From positions 62,001 through 126,000 of the forward strand of contig NZ_JAGGPU010000009.1 of the NCBI RefSeq assembly GCF_018613605.1: a stretch of DNA of 64,000 nt, written 5' to 3'. This DNA comes from Pedobacter sp. ISL-64. Lineage in GTDB: Bacteria > Bacteroidota > Bacteroidia > Sphingobacteriales > Sphingobacteriaceae. Below are positions 53,563 to 61,476 of this stretch, piece after piece. Within the stretch, counting starts at the first letter, position 1; the number at the start of each line of letters is the position of its first letter. The position numbers and the translations under genes were made by a program. Below the pieces are notes generated by a model. The model worked only from the letters and a program-made list of their open reading frames with translations. It did no database searches and had not been told where the DNA came from.

Positions 53563-54816
53563 ATGGAATTAAAAAGAGTAGTAGTAACAGGGTTGGGTGC
53601 GCTCACTCCTATAGGCAATAATGTTCCCGATTTTTGGGAAGGATTGACTAACGGGGTGAGTGGCGCTGCTCCTATTAAGGGTTTTGATACTGAAAAGTTC
53701 AAAACCAAATTCGCTTGCGAGGTAAAAAACTTTAATCCTGAAGATTTTTTGGAGAAAAAGGAAGCCCGCAAGCTAGATCCGTTTGTACAATATGCTCTTG
53801 TAGCAACAGATGAGGCTGTTAAGGATGGTGGTTTTGATTTTGAAAAATTAGATACCAATCGGATCGGAGTTATCTGGGGCGCGGGCATAGGTGGGTTGAA
53901 AACTTTTTTGGATGAAATTTCGAATTTCGCTAAGGGAGATGGTACGCCAAGATACAATCCATTTTTTATCCCTAAAATGATTATTGATATTGCTCCAGGG
54001 CATATCTCGATCAAATACGGCTTACGTGGGCCAAATTTTGCAACCGTTTCGGCATGTGCTTCTTCAACAAACGCAATGATTGATGCATTTAACTATATCC
54101 GCTTGGGTATGGCTGATGTAATTATCAGCGGCGGTTCTGAAGCGATCATTAACGAAGCGGGCATGGGCGGTTTTAATGCCATGCATGCATTATCAACACG
54201 GAACGAAGATCCGGCAACGGCATCACGCCCTTTTGATAAAGACCGTGATGGTTTCGTAGCCGGTGAAGGTGCAGGAACCATTATTTTAGAAGAACTTGAA
54301 CATGCAAAAGCAAGAGGTGCAAAAATTTATGCAGAGCTTGTTGGCGGTGGAATGAGTGCCGATGCTAATCACATCACTGCACCACATCCTGAAGGTTTAG
54401 GCGCTAGAATGGTAATGACCAATGCACTAAAAGACGCTGGTTTAACAACTGCTGATATAGACTATATCAATGTACACGGTACTTCTACGCCTCTTGGTGA
54501 TATTAGTGAAACCAAAGCCATTGGTACATTATTTGGTGAGGATGCTTATCGTTTAAACATCAGCTCAACCAAATCGATGACTGGCCACCTTTTGGGTGCA
54601 GCTGGAGCTATTGAGGCTATTGCAGCAATTCTTTCTGTTAAAAATGATATTGTTCCTCCAACAATCAATCACTTTACAGATGATCCTGCATTTGACCCTA
54701 AATTGAATTTTACTTTTAACAAAGCGCAAAAACGTACCGTAAGAGCTGCTTTAAGTAATACTTTCGGTTTTGGCGGCCATAACGCTTCTGTTATTTTTAA
54801 GAAATACGAAGATTAA
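53563..54816 (+). CDS. fabF: 3-oxoacyl-[acyl-carrier-protein] synthase II
   Basis: 417-residue elongating condensing enzyme. Catalytic Cys 165 in SACASSTNAM, and the two histidines in VHGTSTPLGD and SMTGHLLGAAGA. Start MELKRVVVTGLGALTPIGN is typical. It begins 21 bp after acpP and uses its product as substrate carrier in fatty acid elongation. Nothing unusual. Confidence 0.98.
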   Translation: MELKRVVVTGLGALTPIGNNVPDFWEGLTNGVSGAAPIKGFDTEKFKTKFACEVKNFNPEDFLEKKEARKLDPFVQYALVATDEAVKDGGFDFEKLDTNRIGVIWGAGIGGLKTFLDEISNFAKGDGTPRYNPFFIPKMIIDIAPGHISIKYGLRGPNFATVSACASSTNAMIDAFNYIRLGMADVIISGGSEAIINEAGMGGFNAMHALSTRNEDPATASRPFDKDRDGFVAGEGAGTIILEELEHAKARGAKIYAELVGGGMSADANHITAPHPEGLGARMVMTNALKDAGLTTADIDYINVHGTSTPLGDISETKAIGTLFGEDAYRLNISSTKSMTGHLLGAAGAIEAIAAILSVKNDIVPPTINHFTDDPAFDPKLNFTFNKAQKRTVRAALSNTFGFGGHNASVIFKKYED

Positions 54817-54836
54817 TTTAAAACAGCCCTGCTATA

Positions 54837-54844
54837 TAATTTTG
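54837..54844 (+). promoter_or_regulatory. Possible internal -7 box before rnc
   Basis: TAATTTTG, exact TAnnTTTG, in the 95 bp gap between fabF and rnc. No -33 TTG at the right distance, so weak. Confidence 0.3.
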
Positions 54845-54911
54845 TATGCTAATTAAAAATAGATAACTTAGTTAAATATGCTAATTAGCCGTTAATTGTG
54901 TTATTTATTTA

Positions 54912-55640
54912 ATGCCGATATTAAAATTATATAAACTTTACCTCTCTCCCGAAAAGGAGTTTGTTAAAAAGCTGAAAAACATTTTGGGCTTTGTTCCAGG
55001 CAATGTTACGCTCTATAAAATGGCGTTCAGGCATCGTTCTGTAGCAAAAGTTTTAAAAAATGGAAGCAGGAGCAGCAACGAACGCTTAGAATTTTTAGGC
55101 GACGCTGTTTTAGGTTCGGTGATAGCAGAGCTGCTTTTTAAGCATTACCCCTACAAAGAAGAAGGTTTTTTAACCGAAATGCGTTCGAAGATTGTAAACC
55201 GGGCTAATTTAAATCAGTTAGCAAAGAAAATTGGTTTTGATAAGCTTATTCAGTTCGATCAGCGTTCAGTGAGCGTACAAACCAAGCACAATTCGATGCT
55301 GGGTGATGCTTTTGAAGCCATAGTGGGTGCCATTTACATGGATAAGGGTTACAACTTTACCAAAGAATTTTTATTGCGCAGGATTGTAAAACCACACATC
55401 GACATCCACACTTTAGAACTTACAGAAACCAATTTCAAAAGTAAATTGATCGAATGGTGCCAACGCCATGGTAAGGATGTAATGTTCGAACTGGCAGAGA
55501 ATGGCGAAGGCGAAAGCGCTAAATTATTTACCATTAGTGCTGTAGTAGAGGGCGAAAAAGTAGGTACCGGACGAGATTATAACAAGAAAAATGCTGAAAA
55601 ATTAGCCGCAGAGAAAGCTTGCGAAGCATTGAGCATATAA
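54912..55640 (+). CDS. rnc: Ribonuclease III
   Basis: 242 residues. Cleaves double-stranded RNA in rRNA and mRNA processing. The signature NERLEFLGDAVLG (about 57-69) carries the metal-binding acids; a second acidic site is in GDAFEAIVGAIYMD. A double-stranded RNA binding domain fills about 170-240 (NFKSKLIEWCQRHG, KKNAEKLAAEKACEAL). A somewhat long basic N-terminus precedes the catalytic domain. Third gene of the acpP operon. Confidence 0.97.
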   Translation: MPILKLYKLYLSPEKEFVKKLKNILGFVPGNVTLYKMAFRHRSVAKVLKNGSRSSNERLEFLGDAVLGSVIAELLFKHYPYKEEGFLTEMRSKIVNRANLNQLAKKIGFDKLIQFDQRSVSVQTKHNSMLGDAFEAIVGAIYMDKGYNFTKEFLLRRIVKPHIDIHTLELTETNFKSKLIEWCQRHGKDVMFELAENGEGESAKLFTISAVVEGEKVGTGRDYNKKNAEKLAAEKACEALSI

Positions 55641-55734
55641 CACTGGTTAATTGTTGAAACTGGTTAATCGGTTAACTGTAATGGCAAAGCCTTAAAACTT
55701 TCGATTTTTGCTAAAGACACACTCAACCCGAGCA

Positions 55735-55782
55735 CTAAACTGACTAAAGACTTCGGACTAAGGACTCTCGACTGAGAACTAA
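55735..55782. repeat. Degenerate GACTAAGGACT-word spacer
   Basis: Words GAGCACTAAACTGACTAAAG, TTCGGACTAAGGAC, CTCGACTGAGAAC between rnc and the paralogue cluster. Similar GACTAAAG words occur at 59963-59985. Confidence 0.45.
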
Positions 55783-55785
55783 AAC

Positions 55786-56496
55786 CTACTTTCCCTTCCC
55801 TAGCGTATCCGTAAATTTCTTCGAAGATTCTTTAATGTATTTAATGTAATCGTAACTGTTCCAGTATTGAGCTTTATCAAATTCCGGGCGACAGTTTAAC
55901 ATGTATTTCTCTAAAGTATCGCCTCTTAATTCGGTATTGTTTTTAATAATGCTCTGGTTGAAGTATACGTCAATTTGCGATTGTTTGATTTCATTATCGG
56001 CATACCTGCCAAATCTCCGTGCATTTTTAGGGTCAGTGCCAAATAAGTTATATAGTGCATTTAAAGGACTGAATATAGCAGACAAAACGGTTGTTTTACC
56101 ACCATTGTACACCCCCTTATTTTTAAACTCGCGCTTAATTTCGTCCAGATCCTCTTTTTTGGTATTTCCCCTAATGGTAACATCGGCTAGCGTAGTACTT
56201 CCTCTAACCAGATAAATTACCAGGTCTTTTTCATTGTTTACCACCACACGCTGATCGATCAGATCCCTTTTAATTACCAGTAGTGTATCACCAATTCTGG
56301 CCTTCAACTGGAACATACCAATGTCATTACTGCCCACACCTATTCCGGTGCGCAGGTTGGTAATTTCTGATAAGGCAATCCTGATATTCGAACCTTTTTC
56401 GATCACCACACCTTTCACAATAAAATCCTGTGCCTTTGTAATGAAGCCAATTGAGGTAAAGACGAAAAGTATAATGACAAATTTTAAATTTTTCAT
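55786..56496 (-). CDS. Exported paralogue 3, CarboxypepD_reg-like, unknown function
   Basis: 236 residues with a signal peptide ending FITKAQ. The first half is a carboxypeptidase-regulatory-like beta-sandwich (KGVVIEKGSNIRIALSEITN, then VGSNDIGMFQLKARIGDTLL and IYLVRGSTTLADVTI). The second half is helical with KNARRFGRYADNEI and a C-terminal WNSYDYIKYIKESSKKFTDTL motif, seen as YDYIKYIKESSKKFTD. Its start ATGA overlaps the stop of the paralogue upstream, so it is translationally coupled. No known catalytic motif. Confidence 0.7.
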   Translation of the reverse strand: MKNLKFVIILFVFTSIGFITKAQDFIVKGVVIEKGSNIRIALSEITNLRTGIGVGSNDIGMFQLKARIGDTLLVIKRDLIDQRVVVNNEKDLVIYLVRGSTTLADVTIRGNTKKEDLDEIKREFKNKGVYNGGKTTVLSAIFSPLNALYNLFGTDPKNARRFGRYADNEIKQSQIDVYFNQSIIKNNTELRGDTLEKYMLNCRPEFDKAQYWNSYDYIKYIKESSKKFTDTLGKGK

Positions 56497-57218
56497 TGTG
56501 TGTTATTTGTGTTTCTCAATGTATCGGTATATTTCTTTGCCGATTCTTTGATGTATTTAACAGCATCGTAATTGCTCCAGTTAATGGTAGTGCTGCGTGT
56601 TGGGTAATAATCGAGCAAAAATTTATCGAGGTCTTTCCCTGTTAATGTTGTATTTTTCGAAACAAGGCTTTTATTAAAAAACTTATCCACTTCGATTAAA
56701 CTTAATTCCTTTTTGTAATACCGGTTAAAGTTACGGGCTCTGGCTGGTGTTTTGCCAAAAAGCTCGTAAAAAAATGTTAAGGGGCTACCGCCAAAAGGAC
56801 TGAGCAATACTAACGGTGGTTTACCTTCAAAAAACGAACCATTCCGTTTAAAATCCCTTTTTATTCCTTCCATTTCCTGTTTTTTGGTCTGGCCTTTAAC
56901 CGTAACCTCTTCTAACATTGTGCTTCCTCTAACCAAATAGATTAACAGATCATCATCTGTTTTAACCACTACTTTTTGATCGTTCAGATTTCTTTTTTGG
57001 ATCAGCAGGGTATCGCCATTCCGGGCGTTTAACTGAAAAATTCCGATATCGTTACTCGTTGCACCCATTTTACTGCGGATATTGGTAATCCCAGCCAAGG
57101 CAATCCGCACATTCGATCCTTTTTCGATCACGACACCTTTCAGCACAAAATCTTGAGCCTTGATTTTTAAGCCTTGTGTTAAGATGATCAATAAAAGAAA
57201 GAGGTTTAAATGATTCAT
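56493..57218 (-). CDS. Exported paralogue 2, CarboxypepD_reg-like, unknown function
   Basis: 241 residues, signal peptide ending LKIKAQ. Same layout as its two neighbours: KGVVIEKGSNVRIALAGITN, SNDIGIFQLNARNGDTLL, IYLVRGSTMLEEVTVKG, a helical part with ARARNFNRYYKKE, and NYDAVKYIKESAKKYTDTL at the end. Start ATGA overlaps the stop of paralogue 1 and its own stop overlaps the start of paralogue 3. Closest to paralogue 3 in the N-terminal half. Confidence 0.7.
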   Translation of the reverse strand: MNHLNLFLLLIILTQGLKIKAQDFVLKGVVIEKGSNVRIALAGITNIRSKMGATSNDIGIFQLNARNGDTLLIQKRNLNDQKVVVKTDDDLLIYLVRGSTMLEEVTVKGQTKKQEMEGIKRDFKRNGSFFEGKPPLVLLSPFGGSPLTFFYELFGKTPARARNFNRYYKKELSLIEVDKFFNKSLVSKNTTLTGKDLDKFLLDYYPTRSTTINWSNYDAVKYIKESAKKYTDTLRNTNNTQ

Positions 57219-57925
57219 GGTGTACTTAAAGTATCTAAATATTGTTTTGCTGATTTTTTAATGTATCCAGCGGCATCATAAGTATTCCAATCTTTAATCT
57301 GTTTATATTTCGGCCTGTAATCCAACATAAACTTATTCATTTGCTTACCCGTTAATGTTGTATTATTTTTGACAATTCTAACGTTAAAAAAACGGTCTAT
57401 TTCCAATTCTCTGGTCTCATTTTCATAATAACGATCAAATCGCCTGGCATTTTTCCGCTCTGCACTAAACAGCTCCATGATGGCTGCGAGCGGGTAACGT
57501 GCATAATAAAGCGGATTTCTTTTCTTACCATAAAAATAAGTTTTCTTACGGTGTTCTAACCTAACAGCCAATAAGTTTTGTTGTTTGTTTTCTGCTTTAA
57601 TTGTTACATCTTCCAACAGCATCTCGGCCCTGAATAGTTTTATAACCAAATCCTGATCATTGATGAGCACGACAGTAATATTGTCGAAGTGCCTTTTACT
57701 GATAACCAGGGTATCACCAATTTTGGCCTTGATCTGAAAGAAACCCATATCATTACTGCCAACCGATTGTTTGTTGTTGATATTGGTTACTACAGCCAAT
57801 GCAATGCGGATCTGCGTTCCTTTTTCTAAAATAACGCCTTTAGCCGAAGTAATTTGAGCGAGCGTTTTTTTAGGCAAAAAGAACAATAGTAATGAAAGTG
57901 ATAGCGTGATTAAAAATGCTTTCAT
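57215..57925 (-). CDS. Exported paralogue 1, CarboxypepD_reg-like, unknown function
   Basis: 236 residues, first of the three coupled genes. Signal peptide ends KKTLAQ. KGVILEKGTQIRIALAVVTN, VGSNDMGFFQIKAKIGDTLV, IKLFRAEMLLEDVTIK, then the helical ERKNARRFDRYYENETRELE and YDAAGYIKKSAKQYLDTL, seen here in pieces under 20 residues. It is the most divergent of the three in the middle. Divergent from the plsC-like gene with 70 bp between them. Periplasmic or outer-membrane associated by its signal; role unknown. Confidence 0.7.
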   Translation of the reverse strand: MKAFLITLSLSLLLFFLPKKTLAQITSAKGVILEKGTQIRIALAVVTNINNKQSVGSNDMGFFQIKAKIGDTLVISKRHFDNITVVLINDQDLVIKLFRAEMLLEDVTIKAENKQQNLLAVRLEHRKKTYFYGKKRNPLYYARYPLAAIMELFSAERKNARRFDRYYENETRELEIDRFFNVRIVKNNTTLTGKQMNKFMLDYRPKYKQIKDWNTYDAAGYIKKSAKQYLDTLSTP

Positions 57926-57995
57926 ATCTATAAGATATTTTTTGTAAAATTAACATTTGTTAATCTTGCAAACTGTTAAAGAAACGTTAATAACC

Positions 57996-58724
57996 ATGAG
58001 AAAGCTATTGGGTGGATTTTATTTAGGCTATTCGGCAATCGTATTTTTTATACTCATGCTTATTGTTTGCCCCTTTATTCTGATCAGTACAGGTATTTTT
58101 AAGGAAAAAACAGGAAGAAAAATTTCATTCTATTTTTTAAAATTCTGGGCATGGAGCTTTAGCGTTTTAACTTTTTTATGGTTTACCGCAGGTGGAGAAA
58201 AAATTGACACTTCGCGGGCTTATATCTACGTAGGCAATCACAGTTCATTTTTAGATGCCGTGGCCATTGTAATCTGCATTCCACAGGCCTTCAGTCCACT
58301 GGGAAAGATCGAAATGCTTAAAATCCCGGTATTTGGATGGATTTACAAAAGTTTGGTGGTGATGATTGATCGAAGTAGCAGAGAAAGCCGAGACCATTCT
58401 GTAGCCGAACTGAGAAAAGACCTGGCCGATGGACAATCGATCCTGATTTTCCCCGAAGGGACAATGAATAAATCCAATCAGCCTTTAAATCCATTTTATG
58501 ATGGCGCGTTTCGCCTGGCGATAGAAACCCAAACATCGATTTTACCTTTTGCGATATTGAACAGTAAGGAACATTTACCCCGAACAAACCCACTTTTACT
58601 CAACCCCGGGATGATTAGAACAGTATTTGGAGAAGCCATTGAGGCGAAGGGATTGGCTGCCGATGATCTGGAAATGTTAAAGGAAAAAACTTTCAACGCA
58701 ATTTTAGCACTGTTAATAAAATAG
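57996..58724 (+). CDS. Lysophospholipid acyltransferase family protein (PlsC-like)
   Basis: 242 residues from the ATG at 57996 (the frame extends back to 57957). An N-terminal membrane segment (YLGYSAIVFFILMLIVCPFIL, seen as AIVFFILMLIVCPFIL), a second hydrophobic stretch, then the acyltransferase motif NHSSFLD at about 80-86 (NHx4D), and FPEGTMNKSN. Acylates lysophosphatidate or a related lipid at the inner membrane. The substrate is not fixed by sequence. Divergent from the paralogue cluster. Confidence 0.88.
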   Translation: MRKLLGGFYLGYSAIVFFILMLIVCPFILISTGIFKEKTGRKISFYFLKFWAWSFSVLTFLWFTAGGEKIDTSRAYIYVGNHSSFLDAVAIVICIPQAFSPLGKIEMLKIPVFGWIYKSLVVMIDRSSRESRDHSVAELRKDLADGQSILIFPEGTMNKSNQPLNPFYDGAFRLAIETQTSILPFAILNSKEHLPRTNPLLLNPGMIRTVFGEAIEAKGLAADDLEMLKEKTFNAILALLIK

Positions 58725-58767
58725 CTAATCTTTATTTGAAAATGAGGGATTCGGTACTTTTGGCTAA

Positions 58768-58980
58768 AGCAGTCCTGCTCCGTTTTATCTCGATGGAAGA
58801 ACCGGGGATGTTCACTCCCATCAGGTTTAGCAACAGAGGTTCTGCACCCTGTAGGTAACAGCCCCCTCCAAAAGCTGCCCAACTTTGTTAATTAAACCCG
58901 ATTGTAGCGAGCACGCAGTGTAACGAAGTAAAGCGTAAAGCGGGGCTGGCAGCTCCCGAAGAAATACTGAACGCTGGTTT
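58768..58980. repeat. Class E long repeat, copy 3
   Basis: Contains CTGCTCCGTTTTATCTCGATGG at left (words shared with copy a at 35463), AACCCGATTGTAGCGAGCAC (compare AACCCGATTGAAGTGAACAT in copy 1), then AAAGCGGGGCTGG and CCGAAGAAATACTGAACGC at right, the end words of the other copies. Confidence 0.6.
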
Positions 58981-59070
58981 TCCCAATATTTAGAACATTG
59001 TTTTTTATTGTTATTTCCGTGCAGGTTCTGCCGCTTGGCCATTATTATTTCTCCTTTCGGCTTAAAACCC

Positions 59071-59078
59071 TATCTTTG
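59071..59078 (+). promoter_or_regulatory. -7 box touching the yicC start codon
   Basis: TATCTTTG, exact TAnnTTTG, with only CGC before the ATG at 59082. No clear -33 TTG. Suggests a leaderless message or a start further downstream. Confidence 0.45.
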
Positions 59079-59081
59079 CGC

Positions 59082-59957
59082 ATGATAAAATCCATGACAG
59101 GATACGGCTTAGCAACAGCCGATTATGCAAATGCGAAGTATAGTGTCGAAATCAAATCGCTCAACAGTAAATTCCTGGAGCTGAATTTAAAATATCCTAA
59201 AGCTTTTTCTGATAAAGAGCTGATCCTGCGCAACATCTGCAGTAAAGACATCGAAAGAGGAAAGGTAAGTTTAAGCATCAATGTAGAGCGCACCAATGGT
59301 GAAGTTACAGGTGCTACCATCAATACGGCATTATTGAGTCACTACTACAAACAACTTATTGCCGTTAACAACGAATTGGGTGCTGGTAGCAGCAACTTAT
59401 TGCAAACAGCATTAACTTTTCCTGATGTAATCAGTTACAAGGAAGAAAGTGTAAGTGAGGATGAGTGGAACCATTTATTTCAGATTTTCACCTCGGCTTT
59501 GGCCAATTTCAATAAATTCAGAGAAGATGAAGGCTCAGTTTTAAAGGCTGATTTAGAACTGAGAATTAAAAATATCCTTTCTTATTTCAAATCTGTTGAA
59601 GAATTAGAACCTAAAAGAATTACCGCAATCCGCGATAAATTTACCCAGTTTTTAGACGATGCTGTAGGCAAAGTAAATATCGATCAGAACCGTTTCGAGC
59701 AGGAATTGATCTACTACATTGATAAAATAGACATTACCGAGGAGAAAACACGTTTAAAAAGCCATTGCGATTATTTCTTGCAAACTTTAGCAAGCAAAGA
59801 AGCAAACGGTAAAAAAATGGGCTTCATTTCTCAGGAAATAGGAAGAGAAATTAATACCATGGGCGCTAAAGCAAATGACGCCCAGATGCAACAATTTGTT
59901 GTAGGTATGAAAGAAGAATTAGAAAAGATAAAAGAACAGTTATTAAACGTATTATAA
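59082..59957 (+). CDS. yicC: YicC family protein
   Basis: 291 residues from the ATG at 59082, because MIKSMTGYG is the conserved start of the family; the longer frame from 58998 reads through repeat-flanking DNA. YicC_N (about 1-155; SMTGYGLATADY, EIKSLNSKFLELNLKYP) and DUF1732 C-terminal domain (GFISQEIGREINTMGAKAND). The family is a conserved endoribonuclease-like protein linked to RNA decay. It is followed by gmk and nadD on the same strand, the common order. Confidence 0.93.
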   Translation: MIKSMTGYGLATADYANAKYSVEIKSLNSKFLELNLKYPKAFSDKELILRNICSKDIERGKVSLSINVERTNGEVTGATINTALLSHYYKQLIAVNNELGAGSSNLLQTALTFPDVISYKEESVSEDEWNHLFQIFTSALANFNKFREDEGSVLKADLELRIKNILSYFKSVEELEPKRITAIRDKFTQFLDDAVGKVNIDQNRFEQELIYYIDKIDITEEKTRLKSHCDYFLQTLASKEANGKKMGFISQEIGREINTMGAKANDAQMQQFVVGMKEELEKIKEQLLNVL

Positions 59958-59959
59958 GG

Positions 59960-60022
59960 AGAAAGACTAAAGACTAAAGCATAAAGCAGCTTTGGTCTTT
60001 CAGCTTTTTGCTTTCAGCTTAC
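59960..60022. repeat. Degenerate AAAGACT / TTTCAGCTTT-word spacer
   Basis: AAAGACTAAAGACTAAAGC words followed by CTTTGGTCTTTCAGC and TTTTGCTTTCAGC, roughly inverse of each other, between yicC and gmk. The second kind recurs at 63311-63350. Confidence 0.45.
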
Positions 60023-60025
60023 AAA

Positions 60026-60595
60026 ATGAAACAAGGCAAATTAATCATATTTTCGGCACCATCAGGAGCAGGTAAAACCACTATAGTACACCATTTATTA
60101 ACGAAATTTCCTGAGCTGAGCTTTTCTATTTCTGCGACTACCCGCGAATTGAGGGGGGCTGAAACACATGAAAACGATTACTATTTTATTAGTAAGGAAG
60201 AGTTTTTACACAAAGTTGCCCGCCAGGAATTTGTAGAGTTTGAAGAAGTTTATAACGGCACTTTTTATGGCACTTTACGTTCAGAGATTGAGCGCATCTG
60301 GAATGAGGACAAACATGTTATTTTCGACATTGATGTAGAAGGCGGTATCCGTTTGAAAAGAAAATATGAAGAAGATGCTTTAGCAATTTTTGTTCAGCCA
60401 CCATCATTAGATGTTTTAAAAGAACGTTTAAGCGGCCGCGGAACAGATAGTCCGGAAAAATTACAGGAACGTTTTATCAAAGCTGAAAAAGAACTGCTTT
60501 ATGCAGATAAGTTTGATGTGATTTTAAAAAATTACGATCTGGCTACAGCTTGTGCAGAAGCAGAGCAGTTGGTCGGAGATTTTTTGAAGAAATAG
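60026..60595 (+). CDS. gmk: Guanylate kinase
   Basis: 189 residues from the ATG at 60026 (an upstream in-frame extension lies within the spacer). ATP + GMP to ADP + GDP. P-loop FSAPSGAGKTTI at about 8-19, GMP-binding SATTRELRGAETHENDYYF seen as TTRELRGAETHENDYYF, and DIDVEGG. Length is normal. Second gene of yicC-gmk-nadD. Confidence 0.97.
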   Translation: MKQGKLIIFSAPSGAGKTTIVHHLLTKFPELSFSISATTRELRGAETHENDYYFISKEEFLHKVARQEFVEFEEVYNGTFYGTLRSEIERIWNEDKHVIFDIDVEGGIRLKRKYEEDALAIFVQPPSLDVLKERLSGRGTDSPEKLQERFIKAEKELLYADKFDVILKNYDLATACAEAEQLVGDFLKK

Positions 60596-60629
60596 TTTTC
60601 TCAAAAAAATAGATTTTTTTAAATTAATC

Positions 60630-60734
60630 CGTCATTGCGAACCGCAGCGACGGGAAAAGAGTATAAGAGTGAAGCAATCTTTTTTTTTGCAAAATGGATT
60701 GCTTCGGCTCCCTCAGCCCAGCCTCGCAATGACG
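60630..60734. repeat. Class A inverted pair
   Basis: CGTCATTGCGA and GAAGCAATC plus T-run on the left, mirrored by GATTGCTTC and TCGCAATGACG on the right; 105 bp between gmk and nadD. The best-kept two-ended copy of class A in the window. Confidence 0.8.
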
Positions 60735-60760
60735 GATCATAAATACTGAAAACCGCAAAC

Positions 60761-61333
60761 ATGAAAACTGGTCTTTTCTTTGGTTCATACAACCCCATCC
60801 ATACCGGGCATTTAATTATTGCCAATTACATGGCTAACCATACCGAGCTTGATGAAGTATGGTTGGTAGTTTCGCCACATAATCCGCTAAAAGATAAAAG
60901 TGGCTTAACCAATATGTACGACCGTTTGGAAATGGCCAAACTGGCGACAGAAAATGCAGAGCATATCCGAGTGAGCGATATTGAATTTTCGCTACCTCAA
61001 CCATCATACACTATCGATACGCTCACCTACTTACATGAAAAATATCCTGAAAAGGAATTTGTGTTGATTATGGGCGCCGATAATCTGGTATCATTCAAAA
61101 AATGGAAAAACTACGAGGTGCTTTTAAAAAACTATCAGATTTATGTTTACCCACGCCCAGAGGCGAATGTAAGTGAATGGGAAAACCATCCTTCCATCAC
61201 TTTTACCAAAACCCCTTTAATGGAAATTTCGTCAACTTTTATCCGCAAAGCCATTAAAGAGAAAAAGAATATCCAGTTTTTCCTGCCCGATAAAGTGATC
61301 GATTTCATTGAAGGCAAAGGAATGTATAAATAG
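60761..61333 (+). CDS. nadD: Nicotinate-nucleotide adenylyltransferase
   Basis: 190 residues. Adenylates nicotinate mononucleotide in NAD synthesis. GSYNPIHTGHL at 8-18 (HxGH motif), VSPHNPLKDK, and the ISSTFIRKAI signature near the end are intact. The deduced start ATG at 60761 follows a class A repeat by 26 bp. Nothing unusual; typical length. Confidence 0.96.
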   Translation: MKTGLFFGSYNPIHTGHLIIANYMANHTELDEVWLVVSPHNPLKDKSGLTNMYDRLEMAKLATENAEHIRVSDIEFSLPQPSYTIDTLTYLHEKYPEKEFVLIMGADNLVSFKKWKNYEVLLKNYQIYVYPRPEANVSEWENHPSITFTKTPLMEISSTFIRKAIKEKKNIQFFLPDKVIDFIEGKGMYK

Positions 61334-61476
61334 CAGAGATCGATATTTCTAACCTATACAGCACCTAAAAAAACAACGGGCTTACAACATATTGTATTAA
61401 ATCGATTACTTGGATTGGTTTTTGTTTAATTCGCCATTTGATTACTAATTTAGCGGCAGCAGATACAACAAAACAC

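Larger units (their letters stand above)
58725..59081. other. Intergenic region with class E repeat
   Basis: 357 bp without a gene; a class E repeat fills 58768-58980 and the yicC -7 box lies at 59071-59078. Confidence 0.6.

Noticed and set aside
53544..54014. Leftward frame of 156 codons inside fabF
   Set aside because: Antisense shadow of fabF; Pro/Ser-rich product without domain.
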